64,000 nt of DNA from Galdieria partita (GCA_025991245.1 BQMJ01000046.1:1-64000); one strand, 5' to 3'; numbered from the stretch's first letter, positions 23,501-34,427 are shown. Numbers and translations are program-made. Notes: generated by a model from the sequence alone, not told the origin.

Positions 23501-24476
23501 TAATCATATTCACTTTTGTACCCAACAGTTCAGATTTCTCAACCCAAGTGAAAGCAACAAGAAAACAACTGGAGATTTGGTAGCGTTGGATTCGACTTGT
23601 TGTTGACAAGGAGTTTTCCTTTCACCTCACAAGTCCAAACAGAACACGTTGAGTTTTAAGATGGTGAGCGTCCAAATTGGTTGAATTGTAAAAACTTGGT
23701 TAACGTTTTGTGAATCAAACGTTTTCAACAATTCCAGCTATACCTGTGGTCGGGTTAATAAGGACTCCAAAAGAGTGCTGATTACAGTTGACAAGAAGGG
23801 AGTTCGTCCCATAACCTAGAATGGGTTGATGTATAGTCGTATCTCTATCAGAGAAGACGTTAGTGCGGAATTTGAATCAATCCTTGTGTTGTGAAAGTAC
23901 TAGTGGTAAAGGTGTACCCTGTGTTTCAATTTTGTGAAACTGGGATCAAGAATTCCTAGACATATGGAGGGTAACTAGTACTAGCAACTTTTACTAAGAT
24001 TTTCTAGCAGGTGTACCTTGAAACACACGGCGACCGTAGCCAAGTCAACGATAGTATATAGTGTCACAAAATTCAGCAGTCAACAACCGACCGTCCTAAA
24101 AGAATTCCAAGAATAGATAAGCCCAAATGAGTTCTACAATCGTTGCTTCCAAAGATGAAATCTTGTTTGCTCTAGCAAAACCTTGTAGGATGGAACAAGG
24201 GAAGAAATCAACAACAACTCAATGAGGTACTTTTAAAGTATTCAAAATACTTTAGCAAGACACAAAGCAAGATTTCAAGTTACCAACTTGGCTTGAATTG
24301 CCATTCTTATCATCTCAGAGTTACTCTGAAAACATAAAATCTAAAACAATCTTGGTGAAAACTTCGCTGTCTTGACAAAACGAAAATTCTGACAGTGTCC
24401 AGAAATATTTCAAAACATAAAGCCAAACCTACTTGTTCAAACTTGAAAGTAGGGTTCCCAAAGGAGGAGAAGTAAA
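20501..24476. other. Gene-poor stretch with diverged repeats
   Basis: I see no convincing gene in this ~4 kb. Minus-strand frames at 22348-22611 (87 codons) and 23328-23609 (93 codons) are open but unrecognised and may be chance. About 21785-22000 resembles subtelomeric unit sequence (compare 7975-8190: the CTATTCTTAATAGGGTCGAA and GGGCTCTTTGTTCA landmarks). Segments near 20585 and 23115 (ACGACCAAAACAAAC, then TTATCCACTT...AAACNGG) resemble one another. About 24060-24430 is a diverged copy of about 28215-28550. Confidence 0.5.
24060..24430. repeat. Diverged direct repeat, left copy (partner at ~28215-28550)
   Basis: Shared landmarks in the same order and orientation: CAGTCAACAACCGACCGTCC here against CAGTCAACCACCGACAATTC; TCTTGTTTGCTCTAGCAAAA against TCTTGCCTGCCCTAGTAAAA; AACAACTCAATGAG against CAACAACTGAATGAG; GTTACTCTGAAAACA against GTTACTCTGGAAACA; CTGTCTTGACAAAAC against CTGTCTTAACAAC. 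By eye identity is around 65-75%. The pair flanks the CRN-like gene. Confidence 0.6.
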
Positions 24477-24477
24477 T

Positions 24478-25052
24478 GTTTCAATACTCATCCTCATAGC
24501 TCAGAATAATGAACATCATACTATCAATAACTTCCGAGTGAGACTTTTTTCTTGCAGCAAGTAACGAAAGTTGCAAACTCTGATTCTCATAAAGTGATAG
24601 AAAGTTTTGAACTAAATCATAGTCGTTACACGATGTCACTTTGCATAGTTGAGAAATTTTCAGTTTATCGTTCAAAGTTCACATGTCGTCAACAATATTC
24701 AACTGTATACGACGAATTGTCAATCTTGAAAGGAAAATTGAGTTGAATCTCTCTCTTGTCTGTATTGGATGCTAATCTTTGATAGCTTCCACTGTGAAGA
24801 TTCTTTTGTAGACAGTTGAGCTTCTTTAATCTAGTAAAGTTCCACATAGTCTGTTTGATAGATAAGAACAACCAGTGGAACAGATGAAAAAGGAAGAGTG
24901 GAAAACAAGTATAAAAGTTTCACTGCATCTAAATTTTCCTTACCAAATGCTTTTAGTTGATCTTTCAAGTCCTGCAAAGAAATCATGCTTTCATTAAATA
25001 TTGTTCTCAAGGTTGAAATCACTTCAAATATTCTTTCTCTAAACAGCTCCAT
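24478..25052 (-). CDS. Predicted small multi-exon coiled-coil protein
   Basis: Divergent from the CRN-like gene lies a likely spliced minus-strand gene. It may start at MELFRERIFEVISTLRTIF (ATG at about 25052), a long amphipathic helix continuing through SLQDLKDQLKAFGK. The last exon, ending at about 24478, encodes LNDKLKISQLCKVTS...LYENQSLQLSLLAARKKSHS. Between them, GT/AG pairs and a charged helical frame (KESSQWKLSKISIQYRQER) suggest two or three introns, whose joints I could not fix. No family is recognised. It could instead be decayed sequence. Confidence 0.35.
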
Positions 25053-25212
25053 CTCAATGTTCCATAGGAAACAAGGAAACACTAGATTTCTTGTTTCAAT
25101 TCCAAAGTATATCTATAATTGGAATTATATATAGCTCTATGCATTGCAAAATTTGTGTTGTTGAATTGCATAATTTGTTTTTGGATTGTTGATTGTTTGT
25201 CCGTCTCAAAGG

Positions 25213-27414
25213 ATGACAAGTGAAATTTCTTTAGATATGTCCGGAGAGTCTGTTCGATACGAAGAAATATTTCAAGGTGGTTTAAAAATTGACGAAAAGT
25301 TTAGCAATGTATGGTTGACAAACCTACCTGATCTTCAACAAGAGTGTTTGTTCAAAACTCTCGCGTCAGTTCTTGGAGAGAAGGTACAAGTGGGAGAAAA
25401 AGTCTTTGAAGTTCGAGAAGAAACTTTTGATGACATAGCACAGTTGCTTTCTCCCAAGTATTTTGTGGAGGATTTTCCAGTTCAGCCAACTTCTAGTAAT
25501 ATTTCGAGAATCTTTCTGAGAGGAGAGTTTATCAAGAGGTGGAATAAATGCTTTGAAAATGTTGGTGTGAGAGCTCCTAACCTTCCACCCCAACAAATCA
25601 TAGTTTCTGCTGCAAGTGGTCTAGGAAAGAGCTTAGAACTCTATATGGCTGCCGTGTTTGCACGTTATCGCAGGATTCCCCTGCAGTATATTGGAAACAC
25701 AGAGACTTGGTTGCAGAACCTTAGCAACATCTCTCAAATGGTTTCTCTTTACTTGAAAATGTTGCTTTTTATGAATGCAGACATTTTAGAAGAAATGCCA
25801 TGCTTCATGACAAGTGACTATGATTCTTTGAATGGTGCTCCCCTTAAAGATGTCATTTATTTTGCCATGAAAGTGAAAGATATATCTCTGGCTTCAGATA
25901 TTCGAGATATTATGATGCAGCTTACACCACGCAATATGTTGATTGTAGATGAACATAATGCGTTGTGGAGCGAGTTTGGTGATGAAATAAATAGATGGCC
26001 GGATTTTTTCCAGTTCTACACTGATTTTGAAGTGATGAACACAGTAAGTAGTGTTCTATTTTTGTTATAATGACTTTTTCATTTACTTGAATAGCCTTAT
26101 TGTGGAATTCTTCTTGCAGGTTCACAGCATCATCAGTTTGGAGATACTTTGCCTAGTGGTTATGGAGATATCAAACAATATTTGGAACCGCTAAGTTTCC
26201 AAGAATTTGATTTGTGGCAAGATTTACCTGATTATCCCTCTATTCTTCGTGAAAATTCAGATGAAGTAGTCGAACTTACTGGGTTAGTTCCTAGAATGAT
26301 AGCCGAAATGGTGTTTCTTGCCAACGATCGTCCTGATGCCAATTTTGAAAGTCTAAAGACACACTTCACCTTGAATTTATATTCTGAAATGATAAGAAAG
26401 CACAATGGTTATCTCGATGGGCTTAGTGTTGGAAGAGAAAAGAGCGATTTTGATTCTATGCTTTATAAGCTATTCATGGATAGGAATAAACCCAATATTA
26501 CTATTGCAGATGGGGCATATACAAGTCGAGGTTTATTAGTTGTAGTTGACGAAGTCTACTTACGCTTTTATAACAGCATTGCACGTGATATCTTGTTATC
26601 CTCTTTCCTTAAAAGATATGCTTCTGAGAATTACTTGGCTGAATTGTTTGAACGTTATCGAAGTGATCCAAGCACAAGAGGGCAAACTTTTGAAAAATTA
26701 TTCTTTTTGTGGTTTATCAATAGAACAGAAGAAGTGACGATCCGTTCCGATAGCAAACCCTATAAGAACTTGAGTTTATCTTGTAATAGTTGGGTTCGGT
26801 TGATAAGTGATGAATTTGATCCTCCCATGAAAAAGTTTACTCATTCCTGTTGGATATTACTGGAAGAACGACATCCTCGATTTGACTATATTTTTGTGGA
26901 TATTGTGAATTCTCAATGGCATATATACTTTTTTCAAGTATCTATGTCTTCATTTTACAATCATAATCGTGACTCTGCTGCTATCGAAAACTCCTTTTTG
27001 CCACCTTCTTTCAAGAAAGATGCATGGAATACTTGGGAATCGGCTCACTTATCCACTAGAAGGTCAAAGAGCAAACAAGGATCAATGGCAAGTTCCCAAA
27101 GTGGCCAAAAACGTAATAAGAAGAGGAGACGAGTGAGAGTAACAGATAAGCCTCAGTTACTAAGCTTAATTGGTTTGATTTTGAATGAAGAGTTTACTAT
27201 CACGTTAAAAGAAGATGTTTCTGGAAGGATTGTAGATTTTCTTTTATTGGATTCCAAAGGTGTTGATTGGCGACACTGCATAAGTATTGTCTATGTTACT
27301 CCATTACCATTTAACGAGGCCAAAGGTAGTTTATCAGTGCCGGACTATATTGAGTTTCTTTGTAGTGAAGGCTTTTCTGAGAGATTTCGAGTTTTGTTGG
27401 AAAAGGAAAGGTGA
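25213..27414 (+). CDS. CRN/RHSP-type P-loop NTPase-nuclease effector-like protein
   Basis: Two exons (25213-26043 and 26095-27414; 51-nt intron with GTAAGT and AATAG, phase 0) give a 716-residue protein. The chosen ATG starts MTSEISLDMSGE. A Walker A (SGLGKS, about 135-140) follows a hydrophobic strand. A Walker B of unusual form, MLIVDEHNALW (D246-E247-H-N), is then followed, directly after the intron, by GILLAGSQHHQF. This DEHN plus GS-H order is typical of the NTPase of Crinkler (CRN) and trypanosome RHSP proteins. The C-terminal half has a strand-rich region with FVDIVNSQWHIYFFQVS (D546, Q558), reminiscent of the D...QxT/K core of restriction-endonuclease-like domains joined to these NTPases, and a basic nuclear-localisation-like stretch at about 616-626. 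Such proteins derive from transposon/conflict systems and act on nucleic acid. Here it sits alone in a subtelomere and looks whole. An archaeal-type STAND ATPase is the alternative. Confidence 0.6.
26044..26094 (+). other. Intron in the CRN-like gene
   Basis: GTAAGT donor and AATAG acceptor, 51 nt, phase 0, with an in-frame stop inside. A competing acceptor (TTGCAG at 26119) is stronger by sequence but would shift the frame and drop the GILLAGSQHH strand, so I prefer 26094. Confidence 0.65.
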
Positions 27415-29494
27415 TGTTTTACGACCCTTTGATGGAAGCAGAGTGGTTTTGTTCTTTATGATTTACAAAGACTGTGATAAATGATATGTTTTGAATATTT
27501 TGTTTGCTTGACTGGCAATCTAATGATGAACAATTGTGGAGGCGAAAACTCTGAGATTGATGATTGGTTTGCAATAATAGATGATGTATATATCCTAAAC
27601 AAAGTCATTGTTAGCACTTGGGATGGAAATCAACTCAACCTCAATTTCAAGTAAACAGCTTTGAAGAGCGTCTTTATTTAGTATCTCTAGTTGTATAGAA
27701 TCACATTGTTTCAAACTTGAAGACATGTTTTTCGGCCAGACGATCATTCAGAAAGTATTCAGGAAGCTCTTAAAGTCTGTCAGATCAACGAATCTTTGAT
27801 AATGAAATTGTTGGAGGAGAAATCATCTGTCACAAAGAGAACCAAGCACCTATTGGCAACGACACTTAAGTTGTCATTTTGAAGGCAAGTATGCTGATAA
27901 AAGACAACTAATCAGCTTTTAATTCAGCTTATGTACAGATCAAGTGTTTCATAATCCATAGAGTACAATTGAAATTCAAAGAAATGGAGTAACGATTATT
28001 GACTCTTTCTACTTGTCAATTCTGTGTAAGAAAACTCTCAATGACATTATATCATTAGGACTCACATAACAAGTACCAATATGCAGACAACGGTCCGTGA
28101 ATTGACCTTGACAAATACAGCATTCCAACAACAGTCAATAGCCTATACTCTAATTTCCATTACTCTCTATACACAACTGAAAAAGTCTGGAAAATGTCAA
28201 AAAGGTTACGCTCCAAATATTAACAGTCAACCACCGACAATTCTGGAAAACTAAGAGCACTTGAATAGTAGAGAAACCAATTAAGTTGTCAAGTGCTACT
28301 TCCAATCTTGCCTGCCCTAGTAAAACCATCATAGCTGCAAGAAAAAGGGAAAAGCAACAACTGAATGAGAGACTTTCAAAATATACTTCCAGATCATTTG
28401 AACAAGAATTGAAACAAGCTATGTGACCCTACGATCTCGACTGACTCTAGAGTCCAATTCCTTCAAAGTTACTCTGGAAACAACACAGAATCAAGTACAT
28501 CAGTTTTGGTATAAACGCTCTACTGTCTTAACAACGTTGCATGTCTAATCTGTTGAGTCCAAAAATCAACAATTGCCAACCGTTGGATAACTTTGACAAA
28601 AATAATTTCCATCTCGAACTGTTGGTTTTGAAACAGCAATTGTCGACAGATAATAGTACAATGTTTTCTCGTTTTTAGTTTCAAGTGGTTTCCTAGCGTT
28701 GATATGTACTGTTAGAAGAGCAGCTGATCAGAATAGTGTGAATTTGAACATTGATTATGTGAAAGCCAATATGTCTTCTTCCCGGAAGCAAGCATTTCTA
28801 GTGCACAGACTCTAGTATGGGTTTCTGGACTGTGACAGACTGCTTCCTTGAACATAGTAATTCTTTTAAACGAAATTGTAACCAAAGAGGAGTATCAGGA
28901 GTCGTTGGATTCCAAGGCTACAATAAAAACTTTTGAGCGTGCAAATTGTTTTATCTATATGACAACGAACTTGAACTTGGAGAGTCATTAGTGTCTCCCT
29001 CATGAACAAGTTCATGCTTTGACAACTAGCTTTGCATATGTCAGTTATTATCCCGTTACAGAGAACTGTTGAGAAGAAAGAGAGAAGCTGATTTCCGACT
29101 CCATGACTGAAACGGCGCCGACTTGTCAAAATAGTCCCAGAACCGCGTGGTTTGTCATAATTAGTCTACCGACAGGGTCGGTCGTCCTTACGACGATACT
29201 GATTAATGAATCTTATTGCACTCTCAAATACCTTTGGGGATCTTAGCGAGAACGAACCAAAATACATATCAAAAGCTAAATGAAAGAAACGTCAAGATGG
29301 CTATATAAGGAACCCAGAGTTTATTTGAAGAGAAAATGTTTGTTTTTCAGGAATTCGAACTCTTCGGTCGAACTTTCGGGCAGCCTCGTAGCAACTACTC
29401 GAAGCTTTGATTCATTGAACACCCAAATCGACACTTCAAATTCTGAAGCGGGCTGGTGCTTGGAGACACAAAACATTTTCTTGCATAAGTAACA
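27415..29494. other. Non-coding region between the CRN-like gene and the gene-dense arm
   Basis: About 2 kb with no credible gene. It contains the right copy (about 28215-28550) of the diverged direct repeat whose partner lies at about 24060-24430. A TATA-like CTATATAAGG at about 29301 lies about 190 bp before the next start codon. From about 29160 the base composition becomes like that of the coding arm. Confidence 0.5.
28215..28550. repeat. Diverged direct repeat, right copy
   Basis: Partner of the block at about 24060-24430, same orientation, about 4.15 kb away. The two enclose the whole CRN-like gene and the predicted coiled-coil gene. No coding frame is shared across both copies. Confidence 0.6.
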
Positions 29495-30613
29495 ATGGAC
29501 CATTATTGTTACAGTCAAGATTCATTTGAAAGCAACTTTCCTCCACTAGAATTTCTTCTTGAGGAGGAACAGAAATGCGGGTTGGATTCCGAAAATCTTC
29601 ACAACGAGCAAAATGTTGCAACAAGTTTACAGGAGGACTTTGTTTTGGAAACACCGCCTTCAAAAAAGGCTATACAAAAACACGTTCTTGAAATATCTTC
29701 TCCTGTAACCTTGTCGAAAATTCAGTGTCAATCAGAGGAAATCTCAAGGTGCAATGAAGGTAAATATTTTATACAAAAAGCCAGCTCTACTATCTCCAAA
29801 AAGAATGTTAGCCTTCAGACGAGTAAGTGTTCTTTTGGATATCATTCTAAAGCTGATATATTCTTTACAAACTTCAAACAGAAAGTACAAAGGAACACAG
29901 AACCCAAGTTCTGCTGGAGCAAAATAGAGGTTGTATAGTATTGTTCCTTTCTCCTAGCGCTACTAATATTCTATAGATAGCCAGTCAATATTTTGCAGAG
30001 AATCAAGCCTCAAGAACATCACAGATATTGATGATGCATGCTCTATTCACGCAATTCAGGAAGATGATCTTAATTGTAAGAATGTTTCTGAAGTAGAAGA
30101 CAAAGTAAGGTCACTCCTTGCACAGTCCCGAAGCAAATTTAAATCTTTTTGCGAGGACGAAAATGGCGAATTTTATGATGTTCTGCAAATCGCTGCATTT
30201 CCTGGAGAGTCCAGGAAAGACACAGTGACAAGGATTGGCCATGAAAAGTTATGGGAGTTGGCATCGAACGCTCTCTTAAAAGGAAAAAAGGTAATAGGAG
30301 ACGAAATTATTTATGGAAGAGAAGAGTGGCGAAAGGAGAAGCTGACGAAACTACAACTTGTTGAGCTATTTGGGTGAGTTTTCACGGTATCTTACAATAG
30401 TCTGACCAAAACTTTTTACAAAGTTGCAGAAACGGCGACTCTTATTCGCCCTCTTTCAATAGAAAAGCACATTTTCTCGGTGGTGGTGATCTTTCCGTGA
30501 AGAACAAAAGTGACAAAAAGAATTGGGACAAGGTTAAAGCAAGGCATTATCCAACAAACAAGTATGGACACTTTCCAAGGAAGAAACTCTCAAGAAAGAA
30601 AGCCAAAAACTAG
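29495..30613 (+). CDS. Unknown basic, probably nuclear protein (4 exons)
   Basis: Exons 29495-29822, 29882-29929, 29977-30373 and 30430-30613 join in phase (introns 59, 47 and 56 nt with GTAAGT/CAG, GTTGTA/TAG and GTGAGT/CAG) to 318 residues. The N-terminal ~190 residues are acidic and low in complexity. The middle holds an ordered piece, VRSLLAQSRSKFKSFCEDEN then DVLQIAAFPGESRKDTVTRI and LWELASNALLKGKKVIG. The last ~45 residues are strongly basic (KHYP-like, ending RKKLSRKKAKN), as in nucleolar or DNA-binding proteins. I do not recognise the family. The phase-consistent introns and steady codon pattern make a real gene likely. Confidence 0.65.
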
Positions 30614-30933
30614 TTACTATCTATACAAGAGCAAATACGAAATCAATATAAGCGCAAGATTTTGTACTGACTTTTGCTAGTGGTCTGACTTGGAAAAAAG
30701 TCATGTCTGGCATTGCGGTCATCATCGTACTCAGACACATCCTATACATTAATATACGCAGATCCTTTGTAATAATGTTCTATTTGACAACAGTTGAAGT
30801 CTTTCACAACTTGAAAATAAACGACATATGGAATCAATCCTGCAAATATAAACCGCCGATCGTACCGCACTCGCTGCATTCATTTGTTTCGTTGAATTCC
30901 AAAGGCTGCCGCAGCTTTGTGCAGTCAACCACA
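30614..30933. other. Spacer upstream of NAC-beta
   Basis: About 320 bp with no gene. An in-frame extension of the next gene runs back to 30703, but it is hydrophobic and unlike NAC-beta N-termini, so I treat it as untranslated. The promoter of the NAC-beta gene should lie here. Confidence 0.5.
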
Positions 30934-31513
30934 ATGGAAAATGAGGCACAAAAAAATGAGAAGCTAGCGAAGCTTCAAAGGATGGCTGTAAATGTTCGAA
31001 CTGGTGGGAAAGGTACTGTCAGAAGGAAGAAGAAGGCGGTTCACAAAGGGACACCGACGGATGACAAACGACTTCAAAGCACGTTGAAGCGTCTAGGCCT
31101 GAATCAAATACCTGGAATTGAGGAAGTTAATATCTTCAAGGATAACGGACAAGTGATCAACTTTACAACCCCAAAAGGTGTGCAAAGTTTTATTTTTGTG
31201 TGAACTCCTAATTTATGTTCTCCCAGTTCAGGCAGCTATCGGAGCGAACACTTACGTGGTGTCCGGTCAAGGAGAGATCAAGTCCCTTCAGGAACTGCTT
31301 CCTAACGTACTCAATCAGTTAGGTTCGGATAACCTCGCTCAGATGCGTTCCCTTATGGAAAGTCTGAGTACGACAGACGATAAAGGGGAAGATGCTACAG
31401 AAAATGGGGAAAAGTCAAAGGAAGACGACGATATTCCAGAGCTTGTTGAAGCCAAGACTTTTGACCAAATGGAAGAAAGTAACGCAAAAGATGCGGACGT
31501 TCCTGTTAGCTGA
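30934..31513 (+). CDS. BTF3: Nascent polypeptide-associated complex subunit beta (BTF3)
   Basis: Exons 30934-31177 and 31227-31513 (49-nt intron, phase 1) give 176 residues. NAC-beta pairs with NAC-alpha at the ribosome exit tunnel and shields nascent chains from wrong targeting. Family marks: the start [15 protein letters not shown], the ribosome-binding basic motif [10 protein letters not shown] (about 28-37), the NAC domain core [18 protein letters not shown] and [22 protein letters not shown] across the intron, then [17 protein letters not shown]. The tail is acidic ([10 protein letters not shown]). Length is usual for the family. Very confident. Confidence 0.95.
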
Positions 31514-31689
31514 AAGTGAACTTCGTTATCTTCAAGTTGTATCACAGTTTGAAGTTGTCTTAAAGATAGATTTACATCCTTCAATAAAACCAGAATTACT
31601 TTTGCTGTTTATATTCCTTTAATGGACACCACAACGTCGACAACAGAGACCAAGAATAAAACATGCTACAGATACTAAAGAATCGAGGT

Positions 31690-33810
31690 TCACGGAAGTT
31701 GCAGATAATTCGCAAACATCTGCAAGCTTTCCAAACCATACAATTCCTTAGGTAGCAGAGGTGCTTTAATCACTAATGAGTCACTGGAATAGAGTTCTTC
31801 CACTTGATCTAAATACTTTTGTTGCATTTTTGCACGAAGCAGCAACATTTCTCTCTTCTGTTCCTCCTCTGGATCAAACAACTGATTGACAACAATGTTT
31901 CTACAATCCATGTCATAAGATGCAAGTTGTTGAACTAGTCGCTCGGTTTCATATATAGAAAGAGCTTCTGCTATCGTAACACAAACGAAAGTAGTGCAGT
32001 TTGGGTCTCGAAATTGTTCTTGAACTGTTTCTATAGTGGCCTTGAGTTCTTGAAGTTTCTGCTTCAACAAATTCTCAATATCTCTAGGCGAAAAATTCTG
32101 ATTGCTGCTTGTGTTGGAATTTTGCATCATTGCTGCTGCACTTTGCAATAAAGGCAAGTACTGTTCTTGAATCGAAGATAACCAAGTAAGTCCACTATCT
32201 AATACTGAAGGAAAACTCAGAAGACGCAAGGTATGTCCAGTGGGTGCAGTATCGAAGACCACAACTTTGTAGTCCTTGCTTCGAATAAAACGCACGATAT
32301 GACCAAAACTAATTGCTTCATCAATACCAGGTATAGAAGATATCATATCTGAAAATATATTACGAATACGATCGCGAAGATTTCCAAAATCGCCGAAACC
32401 TGGTAGATCAAAAGGGAGGCCACCGTCCTGATCTTGAGCAAACAATTCTTCGACATTGGGGGAAACCTCCATCACATCAAGTCGACTATTACCATCTACT
32501 GTTGTAGGTGATGAAGAAAAAGACTGATTAAATGCATCCGACAGGTTATGAGCAGGATCTGTAGAGACTAACAGCACACGACCTTCAGTTCTTTCCGATA
32601 AAAGAGTTGCCAAGGCAGAAGAAACACTAGTTTTTCCAACGCCTCCTTTGCCGCCGATAAAAATCCATCTTAAAGAGTCTTCTTCTAATAAATTCTGCAA
32701 AGTAGGAGGATATTCTTCAATGTCTAAAGAGAGACTCTCCTTCTTTAAAAACTCTTTGTAAAATGGATTATTTGTTCCAAGCAACAACTTTGCAAAAGTA
32801 CTTATAGTCGATAAGCCTCTTACCTCATAAGGAAGCAGTGGCAACTTTGTCACGTGGAAATCGGCAGCATATAAATCTCTTATCTTTTCTATGTACTTAT
32901 TTTGTACTTGCACTCTTGAGGAAAAGAGATCTTCTGGGTTCATTCCAAGTCGAATTGATTCATTGATAACGTGGTTGACAACAATATATTTGCAATCAAT
33001 GTCGAATTTCTTCAAGTCCTGTAAGAGACGCTCTGTTTCATAAACAGGAAGGAACTCTGGAATACAAACAGCAACAAAAGTAGTCTTTCTGGGGTCACGG
33101 AATTGTTGGATCACTTTCTGTGTCAAGTCTCGCAAGCGCTCAAGCTTATTGGCAAGTTGTCCAAAAGAGTCGTTCTGCAATCCCAACAGACTTCCCATAC
33201 TTTGGAAAATACCACCAAACTGTGAACTCCAGTTCCATACTTGCGTAAGACCTCTGTCTAAAAGGTTTGGAAAGTTAAGTAGACGTAAGGTGTGACCTGT
33301 TGGGGCAGTATCAAAGATTACAATATCAAATCGCATATTCTCTACATACTCAATCATAGTAGCAAAAGCTAAAGCTTCATCAATACCAGGTACCGAAGAA
33401 GTTAGTTTCTCTAGCGTCGAATCAATGTCATCACTGCCGTCCTGTTCATTCTGCGAGAATCCCTCTGAACGACCAAAGAGCGTTCCACCAAAAACAGTTC
33501 TACTGGAATCTCTCAATATGCCGACGAGTTCCTTGATGCTTGAGTTTTGTAGAGAACTATTATCAACCTCCATTGCATATAAACAGGGCACACCGTTCAC
33601 TAGAGTAGGTTCTCCACTGAACTGTTGAGCAAATGTATCACTCAAGTTGTGTGCTGGGTCCGTTGAAATTAGAAGTACTGAGCGATTTCTTCTAGCCAGC
33701 TCCACAGCTAAAGCAGCACTAGTTGAAGTTTTCCCAACACCACCTTTGCCACCGACAAATATCCAAGACACTCCACTTTCCAAAAGGGCATCAGACAAGT
33801 ATGGTTTCAT
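31690..33810 (-). CDS. arsA/GET3-like: Tandem (two-domain) ArsA/Get3-type ATPase
   Basis: One intron-less frame of 706 residues from ATG at 33810 (MKPYLSDALLES; upstream in-frame codons lack an ATG). It contains two complete ArsA/Get3 domains in tandem. Each has the deviant Walker A GGKGGVGKTS (about residues 20-29 and 382-391), switch I STDPAHNLSDAF/TF, switch II VFDTAPTGHTLRLL and the adenine-loop VVNH/VVNQ. Get3 inserts tail-anchored proteins into ER membranes; ArsA drives arsenite export. The CxxC zinc pair of cytosolic Get3 is absent from both halves (the second has a QKREMLLLRAKMQQKYLD stretch there). That is a feature of ArsA-type and plastid or bacterial-type Get3 proteins. It may work as a pseudo-dimer, and arsenic resistance would suit a hot-acid habitat, but that is inference. 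No clear plastid transit peptide. Confidence 0.88.
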   Translation of the reverse strand: MKPYLSDALLESGVSWIFVGGKGGVGKTSTSAALAVELARRNRSVLLISTDPAHNLSDTFAQQFSGEPTLVNGVPCLYAMEVDNSSLQNSSIKELVGILRDSSRTVFGGTLFGRSEGFSQNEQDGSDDIDSTLEKLTSSVPGIDEALAFATMIEYVENMRFDIVIFDTAPTGHTLRLLNFPNLLDRGLTQVWNWSSQFGGIFQSMGSLLGLQNDSFGQLANKLERLRDLTQKVIQQFRDPRKTTFVAVCIPEFLPVYETERLLQDLKKFDIDCKYIVVNHVINESIRLGMNPEDLFSSRVQVQNKYIEKIRDLYAADFHVTKLPLLPYEVRGLSTISTFAKLLLGTNNPFYKEFLKKESLSLDIEEYPPTLQNLLEEDSLRWIFIGGKGGVGKTSVSSALATLLSERTEGRVLLVSTDPAHNLSDAFNQSFSSSPTTVDGNSRLDVMEVSPNVEELFAQDQDGGLPFDLPGFGDFGNLRDRIRNIFSDMISSIPGIDEAISFGHIVRFIRSKDYKVVVFDTAPTGHTLRLLSFPSVLDSGLTWLSSIQEQYLPLLQSAAAMMQNSNTSSNQNFSPRDIENLLKQKLQELKATIETVQEQFRDPNCTTFVCVTIAEALSIYETERLVQQLASYDMDCRNIVVNQLFDPEEEQKREMLLLRAKMQQKYLDQVEELYSSDSLVIKAPLLPKELYGLESLQMFANYLQLP

Positions 33811-34427
33811 TGCGCTCCGAAGCCCCACAAATCCTTCAAGATGAAAGTAAATCAACAAAAATGGAGTCAAAAGTGACTCTTATTATCAAGAGAGTGCAAG
33901 ACAATTTATGTGAAACTCATATTCAACACTAAGGAATGTTAGAAAATGACAGAATAGAAGGCTATCTAACCAAAGAGTAGAGTCTGAAAACACTCCATGG
34001 TTTCAAAATACCTTTGGGAATGCAAACAGAAGCAAATTTGTGAGGAAGCCGACAGAGGGAATTTTACAAGGGACGTTTTTCCTTTTATGTAAAAAAACGC
34101 GATAGCCATTCGTAATGTCAGAATGTCAAGATATGATGCCTGAACAAAGAAATACTCGTTTTCTCTTCGAAAAAGATATAGTAGTTGCTTAAAGAAATAG
34201 GAGAATTTCAACGCTAAAATCATGAGTTTATCGCCGGTCTCAAACATGTTCGTAGAATACTCCTGAGAGTTCCGAAGCAATAAAGCATTTTCAAAAACTA
34301 AGTCTAAGAAGAATATTAATATTATTGATGGGCTGTATGCTTTTGGTAAATATGGTTAAGCTCATATTCTGCTCTTCTTATCATTGGGAGGAATCCGAAG
34401 TAAAGAGATTTTATCTTGTTTTGCATT
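33811..34427. other. Divergent promoter region (ArsA-like / ChaC)
   Basis: About 620 bp between two genes reading outward. A minus-strand frame at 33966-34280 is open for 104 codons but lysine/phenylalanine-rich and unlike any family, so I regard it as chance. Both promoters should be here. Confidence 0.5.

Noticed and set aside
26119-26120. Stronger-looking acceptor TTGCAG for the CRN-like gene intron
   Set aside because: With the GTAAGT donor it puts the second exon out of frame and removes the conserved strand before GSQHH; the AATAG acceptor at 26094 keeps both.
30703-30933. In-frame N-terminal extension of NAC-beta
   Set aside because: The extension is hydrophobic and unlike any NAC-beta N-terminus; the internal ATG at 30934 gives the family's normal start.
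33966-34280. Minus-strand 104-codon frame between the ArsA-like and ChaC genes
   Set aside because: No domain, poor composition, and it would fill the divergent promoter region.
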